Of a stretch of DNA of 64,000 nucleotides, positions 1 to 11,370 are shown one piece after another. The notes below the pieces were generated by a model, which worked only from the letters and a program-made list of their open reading frames with translations, had not been told where the DNA came from and made no database searches. The translations under genes and the position numbers were made by a program. This stretch comes from Neolentinus lepideus HHB14362 ss-1 (Eukaryota; Basidiomycota; Agaricomycetes; Gloeophyllales; Gloeophyllaceae). Location: NCBI GenBank assembly GCA_001632425.1, contig KV425551.1, forward strand, positions 668,996-732,995, written 5' to 3'. Each line of letters starts with the position of its first letter. Position 1 is the stretch's first letter.

Positions 1-1210
1 TCTTGTTCACCCCAGCGGTAAGTGAGAAGTATTTGAGTCGCACAGCCTGAGTCTGATATTGGGATAGGTGCTATGGAGCTTCGTATCATTAAGCCTAGCT
101 TCAAGTACGTTGCTGGCCAATGGCTCTTCATTCAGGTTCCCGAGATATCCAAGTTCCAGTGGCATCCTGTGAGAGAATTGTACTGCTACGTCTGCGTACA
201 CCTTACTAATACTCAAACGTGCCCTAGTTCACCATTACCTCCGCACCTGAAGACCCCTATGTATCAGTGCACATCCGTCAAGTTGGCGACTTTACTCAGG
301 CTCTTGGTGAGCGCTTGGGCGCCGGTCCTCAAGTCGTTGCTGCCATGACGAAAGCTGCCATGGCTGGTGCTGAGAAGGACGAGAAGCTCGCTATGATGGG
401 CGCCACCCGTGGTGATTTCGTGGAGATTGACGCTGGAGGTGGTGCAAGACTTTTGCCCACAGTCCGGATTGATGGTCCCTATGGTGCTCCTGCTGAAGAT
501 GTTTTCAATGTGGAAGTGGCGGTCCTTATTGGCGCCGGTATCGGTGTCACGCCTTTCGCTTCCATTCTCAAGCACATCTGGTATCGCCAGAAGCGTGGTA
601 ACTTGGGATCTCTTCGCCGGGTCGAATTTTTCTGGGTGTGCCGTGATGCTCCCTCCTTCGGTTGGTTCCAAAGCCTTCTGCAGGAAGTCGAGGCTGCGCA
701 AGCCGACCGTAAGTTGCTAGGATTCCATGCTCCTTCATTTTATTTACGCAGCTGCTATCCTTAGCTAACTTCCTGCGCATTAACATCTACCTCACGCAGA
801 AGATTAGCGAAGACATGCTGTGGAACATCGCTGTCAATGACGCGGGTGCGGAATATGACCCTCTGACTCTGCTCCGCACTCGGACGATGTTCGGCCGACC
901 TGATTGGAAAGGCATTTACGGTCGGATGAAGCAAGCTATCGAGGCTGGACAATACCTTCCGGGAACCAACTCACAGCTGAAGACGAAAGTCGGGGTAAGT
1001 TACGCGCTGTCAAGTGTCACTGTCATACTAATTCGCCTTCCACTCAGACCTACTTCTGTGGCCCGGGTGTTCTTGCCAAGGCCATTAAGGAGGCCACCGT
1101 CGAAGCTTCGTCTTCCGTCGTAGAGTTCTCTTTTGCTAAGGTATGGCCACCATCTTGCAGCTACCGCGCAGCAATACTGATTTGTTTCCCTTCCCTAGGA
1201 ACATTTCTGA
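1..1210 (+). CDS. NADPH oxidase (Nox family), C-terminal part, 5' truncated
   Basis: Nox enzymes pass electrons from NADPH via FAD and haem across a membrane to make superoxide; in fungi they act in differentiation and hyphal growth. Only the FAD/NADPH-binding half is in the window. I join exons 1-17, 68-168, 228-708, 765-994, 1048-1140 and 1199-1210. The product reads through LVHPSGAMELRI, AGQWLFIQVP and WHPFTITSAPEDP (FAD-binding HPFT), then DGPYGAPAEDVF and GAGIGVTPFASIL (NADPH binding), then YFCGP, and ends in FAKEHF, the usual Nox C-terminus. The haem-binding transmembrane half lies upstream of the window. I cannot decide between NoxA and NoxB from this part alone. The last exon is only 12 nt (E-H-F-stop). 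Confidence 0.93.
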
Positions 1211-1615
1211 TCAATTTATCCACGCATACTGTGTTGTTCGACACTCGCTCTCTGGTTACGATCCCGATCCTGTCGAATATAATGTATAGCTAGCTTCAAT
1301 TTTGCTTCCTCTGCTGTGCTGTGCTTGTATGCCTAACTTCTGGAAGGAAGGCTATCGAGACAATGATAGAGGTGCATGTATTATGGATGCTGGGGGAAAA
1401 GCCAATTATCAACATCACTGGACCTATTTCGTGTAAGCCTAAGCCTCTGAGCTTTAGTTGTGACAGCTACACGTGATATGATTATGTCAAGCGTCACAGA
1501 TAATATCTTTGCGTGTCTCGGACGCGTACTTAGCGGCAAAACTTGCCTAGATTGTCAACTCTCAAATTCTCGACAAAACACGACGCGTTGAATATCACAT
1601 AGTGAGGAGCGTGGT
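1211..1615. other. Intergenic: Nox 3' flank and RecQ promoter
   Basis: No coding potential was recognised. It holds the 3' flank of the Nox gene and the start of the RecQ gene, including two ACGCGT motifs listed separately. Confidence 0.6.
1522..1588. promoter_or_regulatory. Two MCB-like ACGCGT sites upstream of RecQ
   Basis: ACGCGT occurs at 1522-1527 and 1583-1588, so the nearer copy is 27 bp and the farther 88 bp before the RecQ start codon. ACGCGT is the core of the MluI cell-cycle box bound by the G1/S factor MBF in yeasts. Its role here is inferred from sequence and position only. Confidence 0.4.
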
Positions 1616-4440
1616 ATGGATAAAGCTCGTGAGGTGCTCCGAGAAACTTTCGGCTTCCCGTCATTTCGGCTGTCTCAGGAAGAAGTGAGTGTTTTTGGCA
1701 CACACTCTCCGTATAGATTCGACGTAGGTGACAGGTGATAAAACGGCTGGTTGTGGACAGTGAAAATGCGCTTGTGCTGTATCCGACAGGGGGTGCGTCG
1801 TCTTACGCGCGCCTAGGATCCGGAGGCTGCTAGTAAGGTCATACCTGATGGGCTGACCCTATGTGGTGCAGGTGGAAAAAGTTTGACATATCAAGTTCCC
1901 GCCCTATGCTTGGATGTAAGTCTATCCCGCCATTGTTAAACATATTTTTATTCAGGTTTCTCGTCTAGGGTCTCACACTCGTCATCTCACCTCTCATTGC
2001 CCTTATGAGAGACCAGGTTGAAGCTCTTCGCAGTCGCGGAGTCAAGGCAGCTAACTTGGATAGTACACTGAATGCTGAGACTACGGCATGGGTGAAAAGT
2101 GAGGTGCTCTCCGGAGCACTGAAGATCCTTTACGTTGCCCCTGAAAGGTGAGTAGTACGCCAGCAGACACGACCGAAGCCAGACACGATGGGTGTACGGT
2201 ACAGGTTGAACAATGAATCCTTCATCGACATGATGAGTCGAGTCAAGATCTCCTTGCTAGCGGTCGATGAGTCGCACTGTATCTCTCAGGTAAGCTCGTA
2301 TTTCAAAGCGCTCACTGTTGGACTACAGATACTTAGCGTGTCGTCAGTGGGGCTCCAGTTTTCGGCCGGAATACCTTAAGATTGCCCGGTTTGCCGAGGA
2401 GCAAGACGTTGAAAGAGTTCTGTGTTTGACTGCTACGGCCACGAAGGGCGTCGCAGAGGACATCTGCAAGTCCTTCCTTATCGACCCTGTGGCTGGGGTA
2501 TTCCGCACACCCGTGTATCGACCAAAGTTGTATCTGTTCCCTGTCCGCTCTTACCTGTCTCTGCTGACCTGCGTTTTATCCTATGCAGCTTATCCTTCCG
2601 AGTCGCCATTGCTAAGGATATGGACTCGAAGATCAACCAACTCTTTCCTCTTGTCAAGGAGCGGACTGGTCCAGCTATCATCTATGTGACCCTCCAGCGC
2701 CACGCCGAGGAAGCCGCGGCAAAGCTCAAAGATCACAGCATAGACGCTTTGGTCTACCACGCAGGTTTGCCTTCTGACGAACGCGAGCGAGTCCAGAACG
2801 ACTTTATGCAAAAGCCCGATGCCGTTGTATGCTGCACTATTGCCTTTGGAATGGGCATCGACAAGGCAAATGTCCGGCTGGTGAGCTAGTCTCGCGTGCT
2901 GTCGACAGTGCACCGCTGACGGACGCGACTAGGTGGCCCATCTGTTCATGCCCAAGACCCTCGAGAACTACAGCCAGGAGGTCGGCCGTGCGGGCCGCGA
3001 TGGCCTCCCCTCGACGTGTTTGATGTTCCTCTCTGCGCCTGATATACCGGCGCTGGAGGGCTTTGCGAGGGGCGACACTTGTGCGGAGAAGGATCTCCAG
3101 CTTTGGGTCCACGAGGTGGCGGCGAAGGCGCCTGCCGCGGATGGGACGCTAGATTTTAACTTGTATCAGCAGTCGAAAGAGTGAGTGTTTCGCTGCGTCT
3201 AGAACGACATTTGCGTAAGATGACGGTTGGGCTGCTTCCAGATATGATATAAGGGTCAGGATTTGAATGTTGAGTATACGCCCGCCGGTACTGACGAAAT
3301 GCGATATAGTCAAACGTGTTAAATTTGTGCTACGCTCAGCTCGAACTCGACTATAACTATCTGCGTGCGGTAACTCCATTCTATTCCGTGTATACCTTGT
3401 CGCAACGTACTGCGACCGGCTGGAACAAGGTGCTGTCAGATACATCTGATGCTGCAAAAGCTATCAAGGGGAGTTGGATCCCCAAGCGCGGAGGCGGCCA
3501 CGAAGTGAGCGGATAATTTGATTGGAGTGATCTACGATGCGCGTTCTTACTATCCACAGGTTGATGTCGTCAATGCTGCCAGCAGGTACGGTGTGGACCG
3601 CGCTGCTCTCGCAAAGAAGGTCAGTGACTGGGAGTTTGATGGTGAGCCTATACTTGTATGCTAAAATCGCCGCAAAAGATGACCAGGTTAATTAGGCTCC
3701 GTGGTCAGCAAACCGTCGCAAGTCAGAATGGTGAGCAGACTGATTTTGCTGGCATCCTCTATTAACGATATTTCCAGCGCTACCAAGTGCTGAATCCACT
3801 TCCGCGGACTAGTGCGAGTATAGAGGAGCTGGTAAAGAAGATGTATGTACGAATGGTCGCACGAGAGGAAGAAGCGGTGCAGAAGCTTCGCGAGGTTATC
3901 AAGTTCGCGACAGATGATGATTGTGGGGCTACTCTTCTCTAGCTATTTCCGGGTTCTCACGTCTGCACAGGTCTGGCACACACACTCGCGAGCTATTTCG
4001 GGGACGTTGAAAGCGTCCCGAATGGCATGTGTGGTACATGCACGTTCTGCTCAACAGCGGAGGCAGTCGAGTTTATGCCGACTGTTGTGACCATCCCCGA
4101 TCCACGAAAGATCCGTGCTATTTTGGACGCATGCCCCGAGCGAGACGACCCGCGGCTGTTGGCGCGTATGGCGTTTGGCATCACTTCGCCTAGGCTGACG
4201 GTGGGAAAATGGTCGACCAGCCATGAGTTGTTCGGGAGCATGGGAGACGTGGACTTTGATGCACTCGTGAAGGCATTCGATGTGGAGTGCAAGAAGGCGG
4301 GGTACGCGCGAGCGAGCGAGGCGGCGCCGGCGCCAACGAAGAAGAGGAGCTATACGCAAAGCAGCAATAGTTCCCAGGGCGGGTCATATGGTCGGGGAGG
4401 ATCGAGCAAACGAGCTCGTAGTTGGCGAGGGAAATACTAA
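1616..4440 (+). CDS. RecQ-family ATP-dependent DNA helicase
   Basis: A 3'-5' DNA helicase of superfamily 2, used in recombination and replication-fork repair. The spliced product, about 700 residues, starts MDKAREVLRETFG and shows helicase motifs in order: motif 0 FPSFRLSQEE, Walker A PTGGGKSLTYQVPA (split by an intron), AVDESHCIS (DExH), WGSSFRPEY, LCLTATAT, GMGIDKANVR and QEVGRAGRDG. Near the C-terminus MCGTCTFC resembles the RecQ zinc-binding cysteines. The tail, GGSYGRGGSSKRARSWRGKY, is Gly/Arg/Ser-rich and may bind nucleic acid. There are many short introns and a 13-nt exon at 3242-3254. I see no HRDC domain. The exact RecQ subtype (Bloom/Sgs1, Werner or RecQ4/5) is not clear. Confidence 0.93.
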
Positions 4441-4684
4441 TAGGATATTAATGCCGCTGCTGCTCGCGCGTCTAATGTGATACGTGTACGAACTACGGCC
4501 GTGATTGGCGGGGCGATGAATTGTATCTGGAACCCTAGAATGGGGTCATAGCACGTGGCCTCACAAGGAGCAGGCATACCACAACGGACACTGTATCGCC
4601 GCTAATGGAGAATGAATCGAAAGGCGCTGCTCCCGTGCACCGTCCCCGCGTGCTGGGCGTCAGCTGTGAACTGCCTCTTCTCAC

Positions 4685-5989
4685 ATGTTCCAGAATATAA
4701 GGGGCGAGGTCGCGTCCTTCACCCTCCACCTCGCCGACAGACTCACCCCCTTCGTCAACGCCGTCAGGTCAGAGCTCCAGTCTCTCTCAGACACCATCTC
4801 CAGCATCGCTGCCCCTCCCGTCGACACCGACCTGTCTTTCTCCCTCTGGGGCATGGATCCCTCTTCGTACAAGGATGTCCGGTCCTACCGGGGCATGAAC
4901 TACCACTACTTCGCGTCGCCAGCTGTCGGGAGCAAGCCGACCCTCTTGTTCTTGCATGGCTTCCCCTCGACGTCCTGGGACTGGCGGCACCAGGTGGCGT
5001 ACTTTAAGAGAAAGGGCTATGGGCTGATCGTGCCGGATATGCTGGGGTACGGGGGCACGGACAGGCCACTCGAGCCGGATCATTATAGGCCTAGTCTCAT
5101 CTGCCAGGATATGACAAATATCCTCGATAACGAGGGCGTGGAGAAGGTCATCGTGATTGGACATGACTGGTGCGTGGTCTTGTGTCAACGCAGCACGAGT
5201 GGCTCGATATGACCGTGTCGCTTAGGGGTTCGAAGATCGTGTCAAGACTCGCAAGTTACTATCCTGAACGATTCACCGCGTATGCGTTCCTGGCGGTTGG
5301 TTACCAGCCGCCCATGCCCACCTTCGACGTCCAGCAGGCGCTACAGATGACGAAACAGAGGCTTGGGTACGAGCTGTATGGGTACTGGATGTTCTTCTCG
5401 TCAGAGGGCGCTGACAGGATCATTGACAATCACGTATGTTCCTATCTACCTATTCTGATCTCTGATCTTGACATGCTGCGATCAGTGGGACTCGTTCTTT
5501 TCACTGCTCTTCCCGCACGACCCCGCACTCTGGCGCACCGACATGGCCCCGCTCGGCGGCTTCAAAGCCTGGCTGCTCGCCGACAAGACCGCCCCGCTCC
5601 CCTCCTACCTCACCCCCGAAGAGAAGGAGACCATCACCGCGCTCATCCGGCCCCCCACCGGGGGCCTGAACTGGTACAAAGTGATGACCTCGGGCATCAA
5701 CGCCGCCGACGACCGCTCCGTCGCGCCCTACCGCTACGCCCTGCCCGCGGCTGCGCCCGTGCTGTTCGTCGGGTGCGCGAAGGACTACATTTGCCTCGTG
5801 GCGCCGCAGAAGGCGGCGACGGAGAAGTGTGCGGGCGAGGGGATGGTGCGGACGGAGGTGTTGGATGCGGACCATTGGGTGATGCTCAGTCACGCCGAGA
5901 AGGTGAACAAGCTCTTGGAAGAGTGGATTGGAGATTTTACGAGGAAGATGGCGGAGGAGAAGGCACAGGAAGGCGAGAGCCGATTATAG
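4685..5989 (+). CDS. Epoxide hydrolase-like alpha/beta hydrolase
   Basis: Probably a soluble epoxide hydrolase that opens epoxides to diols through an aspartyl ester. Exons 4685-5169, 5226-5433 and 5486-5989 give 398 residues, with the length dividing by three. The oxyanion-hole motif is LFLHGFPSTSWDWR. The nucleophile elbow is GHDWG, with Asp rather than Ser as expected for epoxide hydrolases, and it spans the first intron. The charge-relay Asp is probably in GCAKDYICL and the His in DADHWVML. A cap region lies between. There is no signal peptide. The start at 4685 is the first ATG that joins this frame. The natural substrate cannot be read from sequence; haloalkane dehalogenase is a less likely alternative. 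Confidence 0.88.
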
Positions 5990-6405
5990 GCGTCTGGGAC
6001 TGCTAGAGATTGGTGGGTGTGATTCAGAATATAGGTATCTCATATATCCGGATTTGTGTTGTATTATCCATTGTACACAGGCTATTTGTAACTGTACTTG
6101 CGTTCTACTCAAATACATGTGAGCTTTGCATGCGAACAAACCGATTGTAACTTGTACTGGAATCATTAATGTCTGGAACAATGTGGGAAGCACAGCCACT
6201 TGCAGTGGCCTTCGCGTCAGAGAATTCGATCTAGATTGCATCTGTATCCCACTTGACGGATCCACAAACTCTGAGCTCAGTGGGTGAAAAATCGGACATT
6301 TGCCTGCCGCGGGCCGCGGGTCTCGATGAATATCGAGGGAGTGGAAGAATAGGTTGCCCGGGCGCCGCGTCCCGCATCGTGACCCTCGGACATTTCACAT
6401 GCAAG
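5990..6405. other. Intergenic between two convergent hydrolase genes
   Basis: Shared 3' flank of the epoxide hydrolase and the minus-strand esterase. The antisense ORFs here show no family resemblance. Confidence 0.6.
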
Positions 6406-7510
6406 CTACAGCCACTTTTGCAGAAACGCGTACAAACCCGCCATCTCCTCCCTCTCATCAAAATCATAGGTATGGTTCTTCCCCGGGACCTCTTCGTACA
6501 CCCACCTCTCCCCCTCTCCTTCGGGATCCCTTTCTTTCAGGGCTGCGACGACGTCCCAGCTCTGCGCGGGCTCGACTTTGTCGTCGATGGAGCCGTGGAC
6601 GATGTATATCGGGGGAAGGGGCTCGGAGGGCGGGTAGGCGCGGACGAGGGAGGAGATGGCGTAGCTCTCTGCGAGCGGGGAGGAGGCGTCGTAGAGGAGG
6701 GAGTTGAGGTTGGCGTTTTGGAGCATGTAGTTGTACACTGGGCGGTGGAGGGCAGTTTGGTGAGATTGAGCTTGGATGGGAGACGGCGGGACTCACTGGA
6801 TTGGCGGTTCGTGTCGGGTGTGTTGTTGGCCATGACTGGTGCCTCGGGATTCAGGTAGGGCGCGACCTTGTCGTGTTCGATTCTGGGCACGTCCTTGGGC
6901 CATTGCGGGGTCGTCCAGAAGGAGGTGCGGGAGTCGGTTATTGGGTAGATGGCCGTGCAGACTTTGCTGGGTCGGATTTTAGTTGGCTGCTTTAATTTCG
7001 GAGGAAAAGACTAGACACCGACATGTCTGCTTTGATGTAGAAAGCCGCTAGCAGGCTGAGCCAGCCGCCGGCAGAGCTTCCCGACGTCGCGATTCGGCTG
7101 GTGTCTACTTTGACGTGGGCGTCGGCCTCGAGTTTGGGGGGGAGGGTGTCGCGGACGAAGGTGATGGCATCGGCGACGTCAGAGACTATCTCGGGGATCC
7201 TGACCTGGGGGGCGAGGCGGTAATCTGCGGAGACGAGGACGTGGTTGTATTTCGTGACACCGTTGATGAAGTGGGAGGCTATTCGGCGTCGGTGGCCTTG
7301 TAACAGCCCTCCGCCTGTAGGTAGGGAAAGATGAGAAAGTGGGGACAATGAGTGGATAAAAGACTCGCCGTGGAACCAAATCAGCACTGGCAGTGACTTG
7401 TCCTGTGCATCGACGGCAGAGGGTACGTAGACGTCCAACTCGATGGGAACCGAGTCCTCCCCGAAGGTCTTGTAGACGTAAGTCACGCTGGGCTTCACGC
7501 TGAATGACAT
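6406..7510 (-). CDS. HSL-type alpha/beta hydrolase (esterase/lipase-like)
   Basis: A serine hydrolase of the hormone-sensitive-lipase/esterase type. Exons 7369-7510, 7023-7314, 6797-6966 and 6406-6737 give 311 residues. Triad candidates are Ser in SGSSAGGW, Asp in HGSIDDKVEP and His in PGKNHTYDFD. The oxyanion hole reads IWFHGGGLLQG only if the segment 7315-7368 is removed as an intron with a GC donor (GCGAGT) and AG acceptor. That segment is 54 nt and stop-free, so reading through gives a 329-residue product with the HGGG motif broken. No signal peptide was seen, so it is probably cytosolic. The substrate is unknown. It lies tail to tail with the epoxide hydrolase; no functional link is shown. 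Confidence 0.85.
7315..7368 (-). other. GC-AG intron, 54 nt, stop-free and in phase
   Basis: On the minus strand the segment starts GCGAGT and ends ACAG. Removing it restores the family HGGG oxyanion motif. No GT donor nearby gives a usable frame. Because it has no stop and is a multiple of three, unspliced transcripts would also be translated. Confidence 0.7.
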
Positions 7511-7906
7511 ATTGGCGAGCAGGACTATGGTTGGTAAGCGACAAGGGGGCTGCCGGGGGGTATATATGCTCGGTGGGAGATTCTCGCATGAAGCATTAAT
7601 TTGGAATGAGAGCTAACTTGGAATGAGAGTTATCTTGAAACAAGAGCTAACATTGGAATAAGACTAACCTTGGAATAAGAGCTAACTTGGAATGGTCAGG
7701 GCAAGTATACTTGCTCTGATGGCGCTGGACGATCCGGGCCGGACGCGACCAGAAAAAGACAGTCACTGCGCGCGGTCACGGAGGAGGCCGCCTCAGCGCC
7801 TGACTAATCCGGCAAACATCTGTCGGAGCAATCGCCAGTCCCTTTACATCCACTCACTGCACACTCCTCACTCATTTCTCTCGGACTGTCGACACCGGCG
7901 CATTGC
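7511..7906. other. Divergent promoter region, esterase / m-AAA protease
   Basis: A 396-bp region between two divergent start codons. It holds the 17-nt tandem repeat listed below. No ORF of interest was seen. Confidence 0.6.
7601..7697. repeat. 17-nt imperfect tandem repeat, about 5.5 copies
   Basis: The unit TTGGAATGAGAGCTAAC begins at 7601. Diverged copies begin at about 7618, 7635, 7652, 7669 and 7687, the last one partial. It lies in the shared promoter region of two divergent genes, 100-200 bp from either start codon. Confidence 0.85.
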
Positions 7907-10449
7907 ATGCTCACCAGGACTGTCCGCTCGTCCAGGCTCGCAAGCCGCCGTCTCGTCGCTTCCAATAGGATTGGTTGGTATCGGACGTTCGCGACCCCGA
8001 CCAGTGACCACAAGAATGCTAATGAAAATAAGGAGGTAGAGAAGAAGGCTGACAAGGGCAAGGAGAAGGAGGACGTAGAGAAGGCAAGGGATGAGGGGCG
8101 TGTGCAGCTGCCCAAAGGCTTGGAGGGATTCTTCCAGCAGTACAAGCAGGAGCAGGATTCTCCAAGGGGGGATAAGTCATCTGCAGAGGAAGACTCCTCT
8201 CGCCAGCAACGTCAGAAGCCCCCACCCCCAAGCGGTGGCGGCAACAACCTTAATCCTAATCAGCTTGCGTTGCTGGGTGTTTCTGCAGCAATCATCTATG
8301 CCTTGTCCAGCTCGAACGCTGGAGGCTCTCGCGAGATCACCTGGCAGGAGTTTCGGACAGCATTCCTAGACAAGGGGCTTGTGGAGAGACTCATCGTGGT
8401 CAATGGACACAAAGTACGCATAAAGCTCAATGCTAATGCTACGTCGGCCATCTACCCCGGGGCTCCGCTTGGAGGCGGGGACTTCTACTTCTCAATAGGC
8501 AGCGTGGATGCCTTCGAGAGAAAGGTGGATGAGGCGCAGGCTGAGCTGGGGATTCCCAGTCACGAACGGATACCTGTCGCCTACCATGACGAGATCTCTA
8601 CCATCGGCACACTCCTGCAATTTGCTCCCACCCTTCTCTTCGCGGGATTGCTGCTTTGGATGAGTCGTCGGGCGGGCCAGTCGAGCGGTGGTGCTGGGGG
8701 CATCTTCAACATCGGGAAGAGCAAAGCGAAGATGTTCAACAAGGACACCGATGTCAAGGTCCGGTTCAAGGACGTCGCGGGTATGGACGAGGCTAAGGAG
8801 GAAATCATGGAGTTTGTCAAGTTCCTCAAGGAGCCTGCGCGCTATGAGAAGCTTGGAGCCAAGATTCCTCGCGGTGCAATCCTTTCCGGACCTCCAGGTA
8901 CCGGTAAGACCCTGCTTGCAAAGGCAACTGCGGGCGAAGCCTCCGTGCCCTTCCTCTCCGTCTCTGGCTCCGAGTTCGTCGAGATGTTTGTCGGCGTCGG
9001 TTCATCCCGCGTCCGTGACCTGTTCGCGTCGGCGAAGAAGAATGCGCCGTGCATTATCTTCATCGACGAGATCGACGCTATCGGCAAGGCGCGGGGCAAG
9101 GGCGGAGGAATCGGCGGGAACGACGAGCGAGAGTCGACGCTCAACCAGCTGCTCGTCGAGATGGACGGGTTCTCGACGAACGAGCATATTGTTGTGCTGG
9201 CGGGTACGAACAGGCCGGATGTATTGGACCCGGCGCTCATGCGTCCCGGACGGTTCGATAGGCATATCGCTGTTGACAGACCGGACGTGTCAGGACGAAA
9301 GGGGATTTTCCTGGTCCACTTGAAGCCCCTCCGGCTGTCGTCCTTGCTTCCCGACATCGATGTGTTCGCGCAGAAGTTGGCCGTGCTCACACCAGGGTTC
9401 TCTGGTGCCGATATTGCTAACGTCTGTAATGAGGCCGCTCTACACGCTGCTCGGTCCAGCTCAGAATACGTCGAGGAGCGGAACTTCGAGACAGCTATTG
9501 AGAGGGTAATTGCTGGTCTTGAGAGGAAGAGCCGTGTGTTGAGTAAAGAGGAGAAGAAGACGGTTGCGTATCATGAAGCTGGTCATGCGATTTGTGGCTG
9601 GTTCCTCGAGCACGCGGACCCTCTGTTGAAGGTCAGCATTATCCCCAGAGGAATTGGTGCATTGGGATACGCTCAAGTAAGTTTCTACCACACATTTACA
9701 TCTGCACTATTCTAACTGCTGCTGTAGTACTTACCTCCCGACCGGTATCTCCTTTCAACACCGCAAATGCGGGACCGGATATGCATGACTCTCGGTGGCC
9801 GTGTGTCCGAAGAGATCTTCTTCGGGTACGAGAACATCACCACAGGTGCCCAAGACGACCTGCAGAAGATCACCCGGATGGCGTTTGAGGCCTGCGCGAA
9901 TTACGGCATGAATGATGTTATTGGGCCGGTCAGTTATGGTGGAAGAGAGGGATCGAGGGAGAGCTGGCAGAAGCCGTTTAGTGAGAAGACAGGGGAGATG
10001 TTGGATGGTGAAGTGAGGAAGATGATTACGTGAGTCCTCATGTCTGGATTCGGTTGATGGTGGGTGGATCACTGACGGGTGACTGTAGAGATTGTCATCG
10101 ACGGACGACTGAGCTGCTCACGGAGCATAAGAAGGATGTCGAGAAGGTCGCCAAGCTACTTTTGGACAAGGAGGTCATTACACGGTGCGCTTCTTCTTTT
10201 GCTATACATCGGCATAGAAACTCAAAGAATCGCAGTGAGGACATGATCAAACTTCTGGGCAAGCGGCCGTTCAAGGGCCGGGGGGATGACATGGACAAGT
10301 GGCTGGACGATCATCCACCAAGTGAACGTCAAGCCCCACATCCGTTCCCTGAGGGCCCTGCCCATGACGAGCTCGACCGTCCACCTGCACCCGCGCCCCT
10401 TGCTACTGCTTCGCGTTTGACGAGTGTAGAGGAATTCTTCAAGCGGTAG
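7907..10449 (+). CDS. AFG3: Mitochondrial m-AAA protease subunit (Afg3/Yta12-like)
   Basis: An ATP-dependent zinc metalloprotease of the mitochondrial inner membrane, facing the matrix, that degrades misfolded membrane proteins and processes some imports. Exons 7907-9676, 9728-10029, 10089-10184 and 10236-10449 give 793 residues. The N-terminus is Arg/Ser-rich ([15 protein letters not shown]), as for a mitochondrial presequence, followed by a charged Lys/Glu stretch. Two membrane segments follow, near [14 protein letters not shown] and [16 protein letters not shown]. Then come Walker [14 protein letters not shown], Walker [12 protein letters not shown], the second region of homology [10 protein letters not shown] and the protease motif HEAGH. 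Two membrane spans mark it as m-AAA rather than i-AAA (Yme1). Afg3 and Yta12 paralogues are hard to tell apart by eye. Confidence 0.95.
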
Positions 10450-10741
10450 TGTACTCAGTGCTGGCATGTAGGGTCTAGAGGGACAATGTGTATTGTATCT
10501 ATAGTTAATCTCACTTCTCATGCAAACTTGGGACGTGCTGGTGGAAGTTTTGGTCCCTGTCGAACCCATATAGATGCGACCTTCCGAATGTATCAGGACA
10601 AACTGAATGCACGGGATATCTTTTCATACGAACATAGTCCACTCCAAATCTACCGAGCAAGACCATAGTGATATTAGACGTTAGCTATGCAAAGCGATGA
10701 TTTTACGGAAAGCAGTCGGGTCGTCCAATCCGCCCCGGACC

Positions 10742-11370
10742 TCATTCGTCAGACTCTTCTGATGATGGTGGTGGTTGAGACTTCTGCTTGAAGAATCGCT
10801 TCCGCTTCTCCTCGGGCGACAGGCCCGCGTTGTGCCCCGCAATACTTTGTCCAGAGTAGTCGAACACGCCGACCGCTGCGCCTAAGACCGCACAAGATGC
10901 GACGGCCATTGGTAGAGACCGGGCTGGGGATGTTATAAGCTTTCGGAACAGATGAGATACATCTTGGAACATACATCGAATACCCGCTAAGAACCCAGCT
11001 GCACACCCGCCCGCGACACCGTTCAAAGGATCATCCTTCTGACGCTGGTTTGCTACCACGGATTCGGTTAAGGCGAACGTCGCGCCCATAGCGGCTTTGC
11101 AATCAAGGTAGTTAACCCCTCAGTTCACACCAAGCGCGTAGTCATATACTCACCGAAAATCCCAATCGTTCCGCCATATCTTGTAAGGAAACCAGGGGCG
11201 CCCCGGGTATGCGTGCCGAGGGCGTTCTGGATAGTGGACACAAAGGTGCCGACGACAGCTGCCTGGAAGCCAACCTTGGCGGCGTATCTGAGGGAGGGCT
11301 TGGGGTCGTAGGGAACAACGCCAGCGGAGGCGATGCCGCCTGGGGGGTAGTGAACTGTCGAGGCAGTCAT
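10742..11370 (-). CDS. NADH dehydrogenase subunit B14.7/NDUFA11-like (Tim17/22 fold)
   Basis: Probably an accessory subunit of respiratory complex I in the mitochondrial inner membrane. Exons 11154-11370, 10975-11094 and 10742-10923 give 172 residues. Key stretches are QNALGTHTRGAPGFLTRYGG, VAGGCAAGFLAGIR and VASCAVLGAAVGVFDYSG, with glycine-rich membrane helices of the Tim17/Tim22/B14.7 family. The tail is charged (SPEEKRKRFFKQ). The second intron, 10924-10974, has standard GT and AG ends but is 51 nt, stop-free and in phase, so a 189-residue retained form would also be open. Splicing gives the continuous GIRSRSLPMA, which fits the family better. Tim17-family translocase subunits are an alternative, but the sequence looks closer to B14.7. 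Confidence 0.85.
10924..10974 (-). other. 51-nt stop-free in-phase intron in the complex I subunit gene
   Basis: It begins GTATGT and ends CCCCAG on the minus strand. It has no stop codon in the host frame, so both spliced and retained mRNAs keep the frame. The retained form adds 17 residues between two membrane helices. Confidence 0.7.

Noticed and set aside
4043..4292. Minus-strand ORFs within RecQ and many similar antisense ORFs inside other genes
   Set aside because: They mirror real coding exons in high-GC sequence and lack domains of their own.
1..7510. A secondary-metabolite or defence gene cluster (Nox, epoxide hydrolase, esterase)
   Set aside because: No backbone synthase, P450, transporter or pathway regulator was seen; the neighbours are ordinary housekeeping genes.
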